64,000 nt of DNA from Acidobacteriota bacterium (GTDB lineage: Bacteria; Acidobacteriota; Terriglobia; Terriglobales; Acidobacteriaceae), in the NCBI GenBank assembly GCA_013289685.1, contig JABCZL010000006.1, forward strand, positions 294,675 to 358,674. Reading direction: 5' to 3'. Below, one piece after another: positions 37,067-45,258 of the stretch. Under the pieces are notes generated by a model, which was given only the letters and a program-made list of their open reading frames with translations, ran no database searches and was not told where the DNA came from. The position numbers were made by a program, and so were the translations under genes. The stretch's first letter is position 1, and every line of letters starts with the position of its first letter.

Positions 37067-37138
37067 ACGATTGTAACGACTGAGTCATTAATGGACCAGC
37101 GGGTTCAAAATTAAGAAAGCTTGGGGAGAAAAAAAGAG

Positions 37139-37660
37139 ATGCGGAAACAAAGAGGTTTCTCACTGATTGAGCTGCTGATCGTGGTGGCCATCATCCTGAT
37201 CATCGCAGCTATCGCGATTCCGAACTTACTGCGCGCCCGCATGGCGGCCAACGAGTCGTCTGCTGTCGCGTCCATCCGTACCGTCACCACTGGCGAAGTG
37301 ACCTACCAGACGGCGTATCCGACGGTGGGCTATTCGAAAGATCTTGTCTCCTTGGGCGGTGCGTTGGGCGCAGCTTGCGTCCCCGCCTCGACCTCGGCTT
37401 GCTTGATCGACTCCGTGCTCGCCAACAACGGTAACCCGGCAGCCAGCGGCAAGAGCGGATATTCGTTCACCACCGCTCCTGGCACTGCCGTGGCCGGCGT
37501 CTATGCAGGCTATGGTGTCCAGGCGACTCCGCTTGCGAAAAACCAGACCGGCATCCGCGGTTTCTGCGCGGAAGAAGATGCTGTGCTTCGTGTCGACCCC
37601 GCGGGCGCTTGCTCGACGGCCGAAGCAACCATCCTCACCTTCAACCCGCTCAACCAGTAA
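37139..37660 (+). CDS. pilA: type IV major pilin-like protein (pilin 2)
   Basis: A 173-aa prepilin starting at ATG 37139 (MRKQRGFSLIELL) after a GGGGAGAAA ribosome site. It is a near-copy of pilin 1: the differences I see are Lys/Arg in the leader, Val/Ala in the GTAVAGVY segment, Ile/Lys and Ala/Gly around the KNQTGIRGFCAEED segment, and Val/Leu before RVDPAG. The copy extends through the terminator, while the upstream region is only partly alike, so it is a recent tandem duplication or is kept alike by gene conversion. Confidence 0.93.
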   Translation: MRKQRGFSLIELLIVVAIILIIAAIAIPNLLRARMAANESSAVASIRTVTTGEVTYQTAYPTVGYSKDLVSLGGALGAACVPASTSACLIDSVLANNGNPAASGKSGYSFTTAPGTAVAGVYAGYGVQATPLAKNQTGIRGFCAEEDAVLRVDPAGACSTAEATILTFNPLNQ

Positions 37661-37703
37661 CGTTTGATTCTGGCGAGTACCTGGGGAGGGTACAAGCCAA
37701 AAC

Positions 37704-37740
37704 GGGCAGCGAGCTTCGGCTCGCTGCCCCTTTGTTTTTT
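37704..37740 (+). terminator. rho-independent terminator of pilin 2
   Basis: The same 11-bp stem and TTCG loop as after pilin 1, followed by tttgtttttt. Confidence 0.92.
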
Positions 37741-37765
37741 CCGGGTTAGCGGAGATTCCGAATCT

Positions 37766-39673
37766 TTATCGCCGCAGCTCAGCGGCGGCCTGCTGAGCCT
37801 CGGCGAGGTCGGGAGAGATTTTCAGCGCTAGTTCGAAGGCGGCGAGCGCCTCAGTCTTGTGCCCGGTTTGGGCGAGAGTGCGGCCGAGACCCAAATAACC
37901 CTGGGCGCTGGGTTGGATTTGCACGGAAATGGCATAATCACGGATCGCTTCCTGAAGCTTGCTATCGCGTTCCGTAAGCAGCCCCATTCCCAGCCAAGTG
38001 TTGGCGCGGTTGGGATTCAGTCGAATCGATCGCTCGAAACTGGCGTGCGACTTGGCATAGTCGCCCAGGTCGCAATACGCCCAGCCCAGGTCGGCGTAGG
38101 TGAGGGCCTGCAGGCGGGCATCGGGGGTCAAACGGATGGAAAGCTGATAGTGTGGCACGGCCTCGGCTGGACGCCCATGCTGGTAAAGATAATAGCCAAT
38201 ATTGGTCTGCGAAACCGCGTCGGCCGGCTCCAGTTGCGCCGCTCGCACAAAATGCGGATAGGCTTCGTCAGTGCGACCGAGCTGAGCCAGCGCTCCGCCA
38301 AACTCGTCTTCCGCAACAAAATTATTGCTCGTGACTTCGAGAGTGTGCCCCCACAAGTCCAAGCTGGTTCGCCAGTAGCCGATCTGCCGCCAGGTGAGAA
38401 GCGAGAGCGCTGCCAGCACGCAGGCAGCCGTCACGATTTTCCATGGGAAGGCCAGCTTTGTGCGCTCGGCGAAGTCCGCGGTGCCCCACGCAATCATCAC
38501 AAAGAGGCCGATCAGCGGAATGTAAGCGTAGCGATCGGCCATGGCCTGGTTGCCCATCTGCACAACTCCAATCACTGGTGCAAGCGTTCCCAGGAACCAC
38601 AGCCATCCCACCAACAGATATCCGCGGGAACGGAATTTGACCACGAGCGCGCTGGTCGCGACCAGAAACAGCACGGCCAAGATGACCTTCCAGACGGGCA
38701 GGGAATAACCGGGATGCGGATATAGCGGAGCCAGTTTGGCTGGCCATATTGCCTTCCACGCGTACAGCGCGTAGCAGTAAACTGCGTTTTTCAGGCGGAC
38801 GGCGAGAGGATATGTCGACGCGGGTATCGCTCCCGCTGCCCGCTGCGCATACATGGTAATCGCAGCACTGGCAGCCGAGAGTGCAAAGAGAGGCAGTTTC
38901 TCAACCACCAGCTTTCCAGGCCCAGTTTGCGATGGGGTCAGCTCCGTGGTTTCGCTCCAGCCCCGAATTCGGCGAAGAGGCCAGTAGTCAAGGAGAAGCA
39001 ATACGAAGGGCAAAGTCACCACCATTGGCTTCGAGGCCAGGGCACAGACAAACAAGCCCGCAACTGCGAGATACCGCTTCCAGTCCGGCTTTTGCGTATA
39101 CCAGCCATAGGCGCCCAGGGTCAGCAGAAAAAACATGGTGCTCAGCACGTTCTTGCGTTCTGCAACCCACACCACCGATTCGACATTGATCGGATGTAAC
39201 GCGAATACCATGGCCACGAAGAAGCTCAGCCCCAGCCGCCGCGTGGCACGCCACAACAAAAGAAAGAGCATCACCGCGCTCATCGTGTGTAGAAGAATGC
39301 TGGTGAGGTGATGTCCGGCGGGATTGAGTCGAAACCACTGGCAGTCGAGCGCGTGCGACATCCAGGTCAAGGGGTGCCAGTTCGCTTCACCGGTAGAAGT
39401 CACCGCCCACTTCACCGTGTCCCAGGTGAGCCCAGCCAGCACGTGGGGGTTCTCGGTTACATAGCGGTCATCGTCGAAATTGACAAAGGGAAGATGGGTC
39501 GCCTGGTTGTAAATCACCAAGGTGAATACGACGAGCACCAGAGACAGAAGAAGCGCTCGCCTGCCGGGCGCAGCAAACAACGGTTCAGATGGAGCGCTGT
39601 TGCCAGATTCAGTCTCTGCCGGTTCTGATTGTTTGGCCTGTGCGGGTGCAGTCGACAAGTGAGGACCCTCCAC
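37766..39673 (-). CDS. GT-C type membrane protein with TPR domain, candidate pilin glycosyltransferase
   Basis: A 635-aa protein with a cytoplasmic Ala/Pro/Glu-rich N-terminus, about ten transmembrane helices and a C-terminal TPR array (about 468-635, at least four units). The first outer loop has LPFVNFDDDRYV (Asp67-69), the acidic motif expected of lipid-phosphate-sugar-dependent GT-C enzymes, and AERKNVLSTMFF is typical of the TMTC-like DUF1736 family. It lies on the opposite strand inside the pilin array, which suggests O-glycosylation of pilins; this is inference. The start is GTG 39671-39673; a TATAAT on that strand (39682-39687) would give an almost leaderless mRNA. Confidence 0.85.
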   Translation of the reverse strand: MEGPHLSTAPAQAKQSEPAETESGNSAPSEPLFAAPGRRALLLSLVLVVFTLVIYNQATHLPFVNFDDDRYVTENPHVLAGLTWDTVKWAVTSTGEANWHPLTWMSHALDCQWFRLNPAGHHLTSILLHTMSAVMLFLLLWRATRRLGLSFFVAMVFALHPINVESVVWVAERKNVLSTMFFLLTLGAYGWYTQKPDWKRYLAVAGLFVCALASKPMVVTLPFVLLLLDYWPLRRIRGWSETTELTPSQTGPGKLVVEKLPLFALSAASAAITMYAQRAAGAIPASTYPLAVRLKNAVYCYALYAWKAIWPAKLAPLYPHPGYSLPVWKVILAVLFLVATSALVVKFRSRGYLLVGWLWFLGTLAPVIGVVQMGNQAMADRYAYIPLIGLFVMIAWGTADFAERTKLAFPWKIVTAACVLAALSLLTWRQIGYWRTSLDLWGHTLEVTSNNFVAEDEFGGALAQLGRTDEAYPHFVRAAQLEPADAVSQTNIGYYLYQHGRPAEAVPHYQLSIRLTPDARLQALTYADLGWAYCDLGDYAKSHASFERSIRLNPNRANTWLGMGLLTERDSKLQEAIRDYAISVQIQPSAQGYLGLGRTLAQTGHKTEALAAFELALKISPDLAEAQQAAAELRR

Positions 39674-40142
39674 TGTGGCCGATTATATGAGGACGCTCGA
39701 CTGCGCTACACGCAGGTACCTCACCGGAACATTACGCAAGTCACTCGCTTTGCGGTCAGCCAACCCGAAGGACCCGGCTAGGACTCTGTTGGCATCACAT
39801 TTCCAAATTGACACAATCGATAAGGAGGCGTGTCACTCCCGCTCCGCAGTCGCTCTTCTCAGAATTTTGCTCATGCACATGCAAAACGCAGCCATCGCCG
39901 CGTTCAAGACTTAGAAGTGAAACAAGAAGTGAAACAAAGTGTCACGAATCGACCCGGCATTTGCAGTCTCGCCGTCCGGCGAAGGGTTACAATGAGGGCG
40001 AATGTTTGTGGGATGCAGGAAACAAGGCTCTTGACTGAATGCCCCGGCCCTCACGGCTTTTGGCCAGACAAGTGCTACCATTGATCCTGAACAAGGTCAT
40101 ACGTAACTACACGGATTTTCAGAAGGTTGGGGTAAACACTAA
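39674..40142. other. 469-bp region between the GT-C gene and pilin 3
   Basis: It holds the putative promoter of the GT-C gene (TATAAT complement at 39682-39687), the -24/-12 element of pilin 3, and an AAGGAGG word at 39821-39827 that is too close to the GTG at 39830 to be trusted. Otherwise nothing is recognised. Confidence 0.5.
40061..40076 (+). promoter_or_regulatory. sigma-54-type promoter of pilin 3
   Basis: TGGCCAGACAAGTGCT: TGG at 40061-40063, ten bases, GC at 40074-40075. The closest of the four to the TGGCAC-N5-TTGCT consensus. Confidence 0.7.
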
Positions 40143-40664
40143 ATGCGGAAACACAAAGGTTTCTCACTGATCGAGTTGCTGATCGTGGTGGCAATCATCC
40201 TGATCATCGCAGCGATCGCAATTCCGAACTTACTGCGCGCTCGCATGGCTGCGAACGAATCGTCGGCGGTCTCTTCCATACGTACCGTCACTACTGCCGA
40301 AATCACCTACCAGAGTGCGTATCCGACGGTTGGCTATTCGAAGGATCTGGTTTCCCTGGGCGGTGCGTTGGGTGCAGCCTGCGTCCCAGCCTCGACTTCG
40401 GCGTGCTTGATTGACTCCGTGCTTGCCAACAACGGCAATCCAGCTGGCAGTGGCAAGAGCGGATATTCGTTCACCACGGGCGCCGGCGCCGCCTCAAGCG
40501 GCCTTTACATCGGCTATACGATCAAGGGGATCCCGTCCTCGGTCAACCAGACGGGAATCCGCGGCTTCTGCGCTGAGGAAGACGCAGTGATTCGTGTCGA
40601 CCCGGCGGGCGTTTGCTCCGCCACCGAAGCGGGCATCGCAGCCTTCAATCCGCTGAATCAGTAA
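40143..40664 (+). CDS. type IV major pilin-like protein (pilin 3)
   Basis: A 173-aa prepilin (MRKHKGFSLIELL). The first two-thirds match pilins 1 and 2 closely. The region after SGKSGYSFTTG differs (AGAASSGLYIGYTIKGIPSSV) and the C-terminus has CSATEAGIAAFNPLNQ. The same four Cys positions are kept. It has its own -24/-12 element and terminator, so it can be expressed independently as an alternative or minor subunit. Confidence 0.92.
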   Translation: MRKHKGFSLIELLIVVAIILIIAAIAIPNLLRARMAANESSAVSSIRTVTTAEITYQSAYPTVGYSKDLVSLGGALGAACVPASTSACLIDSVLANNGNPAGSGKSGYSFTTGAGAASSGLYIGYTIKGIPSSVNQTGIRGFCAEEDAVIRVDPAGVCSATEAGIAAFNPLNQ

Positions 40665-40743
40665 GACCTGAATCAGTAAGGGCTGAACCGGTAGGCCCTT
40701 CGATTCGGCGAAGTACCTTCTTTACAATCAAGCTTTACAACCA

Positions 40744-40784
40744 AGAGGCGGCGAACATCAGTTCGCTGCCTCTTTGGTGTTTAT
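40744..40784 (+). terminator. rho-independent terminator of pilin 3
   Basis: AGAGGCGGCGAAC, ATCA loop, GTTCGCTGCCTCT (one G-T pair), then ttggtgttta. Different in sequence from those of pilins 1 and 2. Confidence 0.8.
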
Positions 40785-40945
40785 AAGGCCTCTCGGCCTG
40801 AGGTTCCCGATTAGGTCAAGGCAGCGTGACAATTTTCGTCACATCTGCTGTGAGACCGTACAACCTTGCGCCTTCCAACTCGGCTAACCCATTGATTCGC
40901 CGCAAATTCCAGTGAGTTACCGAAGGTTCTGCACAAAGCAGAACT

Positions 40946-40961
40946 TGGAGCTGAGATTGCA
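40946..40961 (+). promoter_or_regulatory. sigma-54-type promoter of pilin 4
   Basis: TGGAGCTGAGATTGCA: TGG at 40946-40948, ten bases, GC at 40959-40960, 56 bases before the ATG. Confidence 0.62.
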
Positions 40962-41016
40962 ACTCATTCACCAAGCGGCCTCCCCGAAGTCTGATCACCA
41001 TTTAAGGGAGATTTTC

Positions 41017-41538
41017 ATGCGTTCCACAAAGGGATTCTCACTCATCGAGTTGCTGATCGTGGTGGCGATTATCCTCGTCATTGCGGCCATCGCGATCCCC
41101 AACCTGTTACAGGCGCGGCTATCGGCCAACGAAGCCTCGGCCGTGGGCTCGCTCGCCGCCATCAAAGGCGCGGAAGTCGCCTACGACACCGCTTATCCCA
41201 CCGTCGGTTATTCCCCCGACATCATCTCTCTCGGCGGGGCAAACCCCTGCACTCCGGCCTCTACCAGCGCGTGTCTGGTCGACAGCCACCTGTCCTCGTC
41301 TACGCCCGGCAGTGGCGGAAAGAGTGGGTACGTTTTCCTGGCTACCGGCATCATTCCCGGTGGCGCCATCAACTACGCCGCGTTCGTGGCTGGCGCCGCA
41401 CCGCTGCTGGCTCATTCCACCGGGAACCACGATTACTGCTCTACGAACGATGGCGTTCTGCGCTCACAGTTGGCCAACCCCGGCGACGCTCCGGTCAGCA
41501 CCCTTGCGCCATGTCTGGCTTTTCCCGTGGCTCAGTAA
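41017..41538 (+). CDS. type IV pilin-like protein (pilin 4, divergent)
   Basis: A 173-aa prepilin from ATG 41017 (MRSTKGFSLIELL) with an AAGGGAG ribosome site. The helix is conserved, but the globular part has diverged from the other three: VGSLAAIKGAEVAYDTAYPTVGYSPD is alike, while the C-terminal half (VFLATGIIPGGAINYAAF, CLAFPVAQ) is different. The Cys pairs are partly kept (PCTPASTSACLVDS, DYCSTNDG, APCLAF). It lacks an obvious terminator and is followed after 178 bases by the ABC operon. Confidence 0.9.
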   Translation: MRSTKGFSLIELLIVVAIILVIAAIAIPNLLQARLSANEASAVGSLAAIKGAEVAYDTAYPTVGYSPDIISLGGANPCTPASTSACLVDSHLSSSTPGSGGKSGYVFLATGIIPGGAINYAAFVAGAAPLLAHSTGNHDYCSTNDGVLRSQLANPGDAPVSTLAPCLAFPVAQ

Positions 41539-41673
41539 TTTCATCAGAATCTCGTGTCAAGTTGAGAATCACGTGCCACTCCCTTCTGGCGGCACGGTCT
41601 TTCTCCTGATTCCGTTCGATGGTGCAGTGACCGTCGTAACCGGCATGGTGATCTTCTCCCGCCCTGGGTTGCT

Positions 41674-41704
41674 TATAATATTTTCCGAAAATACTTTTTC
41701 GGAA
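41674..41704 (+). promoter_or_regulatory. TATAAT with a palindromic operator before the ABC operon
   Basis: TATAAT is at 41674-41679. TTCCGAAAA (41683-41691) and TTTTCGGAA (41696-41704) are perfect complements around TACT, covering the expected transcription start. The stretch is AT-rich against its surroundings. There is no good -35. Confidence 0.5.
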
Positions 41705-41716
41705 GTCTGATGCACC

Positions 41717-42673
41717 ATGGCCGCAATTGAAATTCTCGGACTGGAAAAAACCTACATGGTCGGCTTCTGGCGCAAACGTCCCAAACGCGCCTTGCAGCCG
41801 CTGCACCTCACCGTGGAAGAGGGAGAAATCTTCGGCTTCCTCGGCCCCAACGGCGCGGGCAAGACCACGACGTTGAAAATGCTGATGGGACTGGTGTTCC
41901 CGACCTCTGGAACGGCACGCATCCTGGGCCACGAATGGACCGATCCTGAAATCAAAGCGCAGATCGGCTTCCTGCCGGAGCAGCCCTACTTCTACGACTA
42001 CCTGACTGCCCACGAATTGCTCGACTACTACGGACAGCTTTCGGGAGTGCCCGCCAAAGACCGCAAGCGCCGCGTCGAGGAAGTGCTGCAGCGGGTGGGT
42101 CTCACTGACATTCAGGGCGTGCAGCTGCGGAAGTTTTCCAAGGGCATGCTGCAGCGCGCCGGGATCGCGCAGGCGATTCTGCACAACCCCAAGCTGGTGT
42201 TCTTCGACGAGCCCATGTCTGGCCTCGATCCCCTGGGGCGCCGCGAAGTTCGCGACCTGATGGAACAGCTGAAGCAGGAAGGCAAGACGGTATTTTTCTC
42301 GACCCACATTCTCTCCGACGCCGAAGCATTGTGCGATCGCGTTGCCATCATTTACAAAGGCGAACTGCGCGGAGTGGGCGCGGTGGAAGATTTGACTTCG
42401 ACGGTGCAGGGCAAGGTGGAAGTGGTGTGGCAAGGCACGCAGATTCCGGCCTCGATGAAGGCTCTGGGCGCGGAATGCCACGTCACGGGTGACACAGTGC
42501 GCGCCGTTCTGGCGGAAAACCAGCAGGACGCGGCCATCGACGCGCTGCGCCGCGAGCACATCCGCCTGATCGCCATCACACCGCTGCGCACCTCGCTCGA
42601 AGCCTATTTCGTGGAGAAGCTGCAGCCCTCGCAAGCTGCCAGTGCGGGCAAGACCGTAGGAACCGCCGTATGA
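41717..42673 (+). CDS. ABC transporter ATP-binding protein (possible PilH-like)
   Basis: A 318-aa ABC-2 type ATPase: Walker [11 protein letters not shown] near 45, Q-loop GFLPEQPYF, signature [11 protein letters not shown] (a degenerate LSGGQ), Walker [15 protein letters not shown], and H-loop STHILS. The C-terminal about 90 residues form an added domain as in drug- or polysaccharide-export ATPases. The position behind four pilin genes recalls the pilGHI export system required for pili in Myxococcus xanthus. It overlaps the permease by four bases. Confidence 0.92.
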   Translation: MAAIEILGLEKTYMVGFWRKRPKRALQPLHLTVEEGEIFGFLGPNGAGKTTTLKMLMGLVFPTSGTARILGHEWTDPEIKAQIGFLPEQPYFYDYLTAHELLDYYGQLSGVPAKDRKRRVEEVLQRVGLTDIQGVQLRKFSKGMLQRAGIAQAILHNPKLVFFDEPMSGLDPLGRREVRDLMEQLKQEGKTVFFSTHILSDAEALCDRVAIIYKGELRGVGAVEDLTSTVQGKVEVVWQGTQIPASMKALGAECHVTGDTVRAVLAENQQDAAIDALRREHIRLIAITPLRTSLEAYFVEKLQPSQAASAGKTVGTAV

Positions 42674-43446
42674 GCCCACGCATAATTCAGATTGCCGCCA
42701 ACACTTTCCGCGAAGCGGTGCGCGACCGGGTGCTCTACAACCTGATTGCCTTCGCCCTGCTGCTTTCGGGGGCAGCCATTTTCGTGGGCCAGATTTCCAT
42801 CGACATCGAGCGCCTGGTGGTCGTCGATCTGGGCCTCACGGCCGTTTCACTTTTCGGCGTGGTGATCGCCATCTTTATCGGCATCGGGCTGGTCTCGAAA
42901 GAAATCGAGAAGCGCACGCTTTACACCGTGCTCTCGCGCCCCGTCCGGCGCTGGGAATTCATTGTAGGAAAGTTCTTTGGCCTGGCCGGAACCCTGGTCG
43001 TGAACACGTTCTTCATGGCCATTGGAGTGTTTGGCGCGCTGTTCTATGTGGCGCACAAGTTCTCGAAACCGGACGCGCTGATCCTGGTAGCGCTGTATTT
43101 CATCGTCCTCGAATTCTTGATCATCTGTTCACTGGCCCTGCTGTTTTCGTCGTTCTCTTCCCCGCTACTGTCGGCGGTATTCGCGTTTTCGCTGTTCGTG
43201 ATTGGAAGCTTTGCGGAAGACCTCCGCGGATTCGCCGGGCTGGCGCACGGCGTGACCCGCTGGTTCGCCACGGCGGCGGCCTATCTGGTACCCAATTTTT
43301 CAGCGCTCAACGTGATCAGCGCGGCGGCGCATGAGCAACCATTGAGCTCGCAATTGATCCTGCACAACACGCTCTATGCCTTGTTCTATACGGCGATGGC
43401 GTTGAGCGGCGCGGTGCTGATTTTCGAGCGCAGGAATTTGAAATGA
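42670..43446 (+). CDS. ABC-2 type permease (possible PilI-like)
   Basis: A 258-aa integral membrane protein with about six helices: VLYNLIAFALLLSGAAIF, VVDLGLTAVSLFGVVIAIFIG, the coupling region KEIEKRTLYTVLSRPVRRWEF, and later helices up to LYALFYTAMALSGAVLIFERR. SKEIEKRTLYT is typical of ABC-2 permeases. It is coupled to the ATPase (ATGA overlap) and to the next gene, so all three form one transporter operon. Confidence 0.9.
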   Translation: MSPRIIQIAANTFREAVRDRVLYNLIAFALLLSGAAIFVGQISIDIERLVVVDLGLTAVSLFGVVIAIFIGIGLVSKEIEKRTLYTVLSRPVRRWEFIVGKFFGLAGTLVVNTFFMAIGVFGALFYVAHKFSKPDALILVALYFIVLEFLIICSLALLFSSFSSPLLSAVFAFSLFVIGSFAEDLRGFAGLAHGVTRWFATAAAYLVPNFSALNVISAAAHEQPLSSQLILHNTLYALFYTAMALSGAVLIFERRNLK

Positions 43447-44390
43447 TCCCGCGAAAGATGAACGGCCGGAAGCGAACAACTGTGATCGCCGCCGGTTGCA
43501 TGGCGGTCTCGCTGGTCGCCTGCGTTCTGCTATTGCGGCACATCGACGAGATCCGCCCCAAAGCCACCATCGAAGACGCGCTCTACGTCAACTCCCCGAA
43601 AATGATCAAGCGCGCCAGCCTGGGCTTCGATGGCCTGATGGCTTGCATTTACTGGACGCGCACGGTGCAGTATTTCGGCCATCGGCATTACGACCGGGCG
43701 CACACCTACAACGAACTGGCTCCGCTGCTGGAGATCACGACCACGCTCGACCCCTACATGATTCCCGCCTACGAGTTCGGCGCCAGCTTCCTGGCCCCGA
43801 AACCGCCGGGCGGCGCCGGCGAACCTGCCCGGGCCATTCATCTGATGGAATATGGCATCGCGCACAATCCTGACAATTGGCATCTCTATTACGATCTCGG
43901 GTTCGTCTACTATACCGAGCTCAAGGACTACCGTAAGGCGGCCGAGGTCTTCGAGCGCGGCTCGAAAGTTCCCGACGCGCATCCCTTCATGAAGATCATG
44001 GCCGCGCAGATGGCCCTGCACGCCGGCGATTTCGCGACTTCCCGCATGCTGTGGAGCGCCACCTACGAATCCAGCCACGAGACCAACATCCGCCAAAACG
44101 CGATCGAACACCTGCGTTCGCTCCGGGTGGACGAAGATGTCACCAGCCTGCAAGCCCTGGTCACCCAATTCGGCGAGCGCACCGGCCGTCTTCCCGCCAG
44201 CATTTCCGAACTCGCCGCCGCCGCACACCTGCGCGCTGTCCCGGTCGATCCTGACGGGAATCCTTACCAGCTGAGTGCGAAGGGTCAGGTGCTGGTGCAG
44301 AATCCAGACGACTTCCCTTTCATCACCAAAGGCACGCCCCCGGGATACATACCTGCGCCGCCGAAGTTCCACACGAAGAGCAGTGATTAG
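43443..44390 (+). CDS. TPR protein with GspG-like C-terminal segment
   Basis: A 315-aa protein anchored by an N-terminal hydrophobic helix (about 14-34), followed by periplasmic TPR-like helices (HPFMKIMAAQMALHAGDF, DLGFVYYTELKDYRKAAEVFERG). The C-terminus, GRLPASISELAAAAHLRAVPVDPDGNPYQL, resembles the globular end of type II secretion pseudopilin GspG (LPxxxxxL...PxDPxGNPY). It overlaps the permease gene, so it is part of the transporter, and the GspG-like part links it to pilus biogenesis. Confidence 0.85.
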   Translation: MIPRKMNGRKRTTVIAAGCMAVSLVACVLLLRHIDEIRPKATIEDALYVNSPKMIKRASLGFDGLMACIYWTRTVQYFGHRHYDRAHTYNELAPLLEITTTLDPYMIPAYEFGASFLAPKPPGGAGEPARAIHLMEYGIAHNPDNWHLYYDLGFVYYTELKDYRKAAEVFERGSKVPDAHPFMKIMAAQMALHAGDFATSRMLWSATYESSHETNIRQNAIEHLRSLRVDEDVTSLQALVTQFGERTGRLPASISELAAAAHLRAVPVDPDGNPYQLSAKGQVLVQNPDDFPFITKGTPPGYIPAPPKFHTKSSD

Positions 44391-44393
44391 TGG

Positions 44394-44460
44394 CTGGTGG
44401 TTAGTGGTCAGTGGTTGAGACTTACCAGCCACTGACCACCAGTCACTAGCCACTGCTCTT
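44394..44460. repeat. word-like inverted repeat agtggctggtggtt / accagccact
   Basis: Arms of agtggc, ggtcagtgg and their complements form a long imperfect hairpin after the TPR gene. A related element lies at 50641-50722. Confidence 0.7.
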
Positions 44461-44493
44461 TCCCCTTATCATGTCTAGGCGTCCGTCATTCTC

Positions 44494-45258
44494 ATGGATT
44501 CGCCTTCACAGATCAGCGTGCTCGAAACCGCGTGGCAATGGTGGACGTATGCCGCCACCTACGAGGGATACTTCGCCGCAACTCGGCGCCTGCTGGGAGT
44601 GCTGTGGGAGTTCGCGCGCGACTCTACGCCCGACCGGTTGCGGGCGCGCTTTGGCGACGCCGAATACGACTGGGACTATCGTGTGAACACCACCAGCGGG
44701 GCAGTGGGATGGCGCGACCGGCTGCTGGGCATGTTCCATTCCGCGTACCAGCCTACGGAGCCGGCGGCGTTTCATGAGATGATCGGCGCGGTTCAGCAAG
44801 GTCTGGACTCTGGTCGAGAGGTGCTAGGCTTTCGTGACTTCACCTTTATCGATCTCGGCTCCGGCAAGGGACGCACGCTGCTGATGGCGTCGGACTATCC
44901 TTTCCGCCGGATTGTCGGCGTGGAACTTCTGCCTTCGCTGCATAAGATCGCCCTGCAGAATTTGCGCCAGTACAAAAGCGAATCGCAGAAATGCTTCGCG
45001 CTCGAATCGATCTGCGCCGACGCCACCGAGTTCCCTCTTCCCGAAGATCCGCTGGTAATTTTTCTGTTCAATCCATTCCCGGAGTCGGGAATGCGCAAAG
45101 TGATCTCGAACCTGGAACAGTCTTTGCGTGCGCATCCCCGGCCGGTGTATGTGCTCTATCACAACCCGATGCTGGAGCACACGCTGAGTGAGCGCGGGCC
45201 GCTGAAAAAAATTGCCGGGACGCATCAATACTCGTTGTTCGCTAAACAATTTCGCTAA
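44494..45258 (+). CDS. class I SAM-dependent methyltransferase
   Basis: A 254-aa protein. Motif I FIDLGSGKGRTLLMA (about 120-134) and the acidic end of strand 2 in IVGVELLPSLHKIA define a Rossmann methyltransferase. CADATEFPLPEDPLVIFLFNPFPE covers motifs III-IV. The substrate is unknown; similar Acidobacteriota proteins are only annotated by domain. Starts with ATG directly after a short spacer; its own promoter is not clear. Confidence 0.88.
   Translation: MDSPSQISVLETAWQWWTYAATYEGYFAATRRLLGVLWEFARDSTPDRLRARFGDAEYDWDYRVNTTSGAVGWRDRLLGMFHSAYQPTEPAAFHEMIGAVQQGLDSGREVLGFRDFTFIDLGSGKGRTLLMASDYPFRRIVGVELLPSLHKIALQNLRQYKSESQKCFALESICADATEFPLPEDPLVIFLFNPFPESGMRKVISNLEQSLRAHPRPVYVLYHNPMLEHTLSERGPLKKIAGTHQYSLFAKQFR

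Larger units (their letters stand above)
36693..37138. other. 446-bp region between pilins 1 and 2
   Basis: It contains the terminator of pilin 1 (36736-36772), about 250 bases without recognisable content, the -24/-12 element of pilin 2 and a second copy of the early-transcribed motif (TAACGACTGAGTCA, 37074-37087). Confidence 0.6.

Noticed and set aside
39830..40084. Open frame of 84 codons with AAGGAGG just upstream of a GTG
   Set aside because: The ribosome site is only two bases from the GTG, the product is basic and unlike known proteins, and the frame covers the sigma-54-type promoter of pilin 3.
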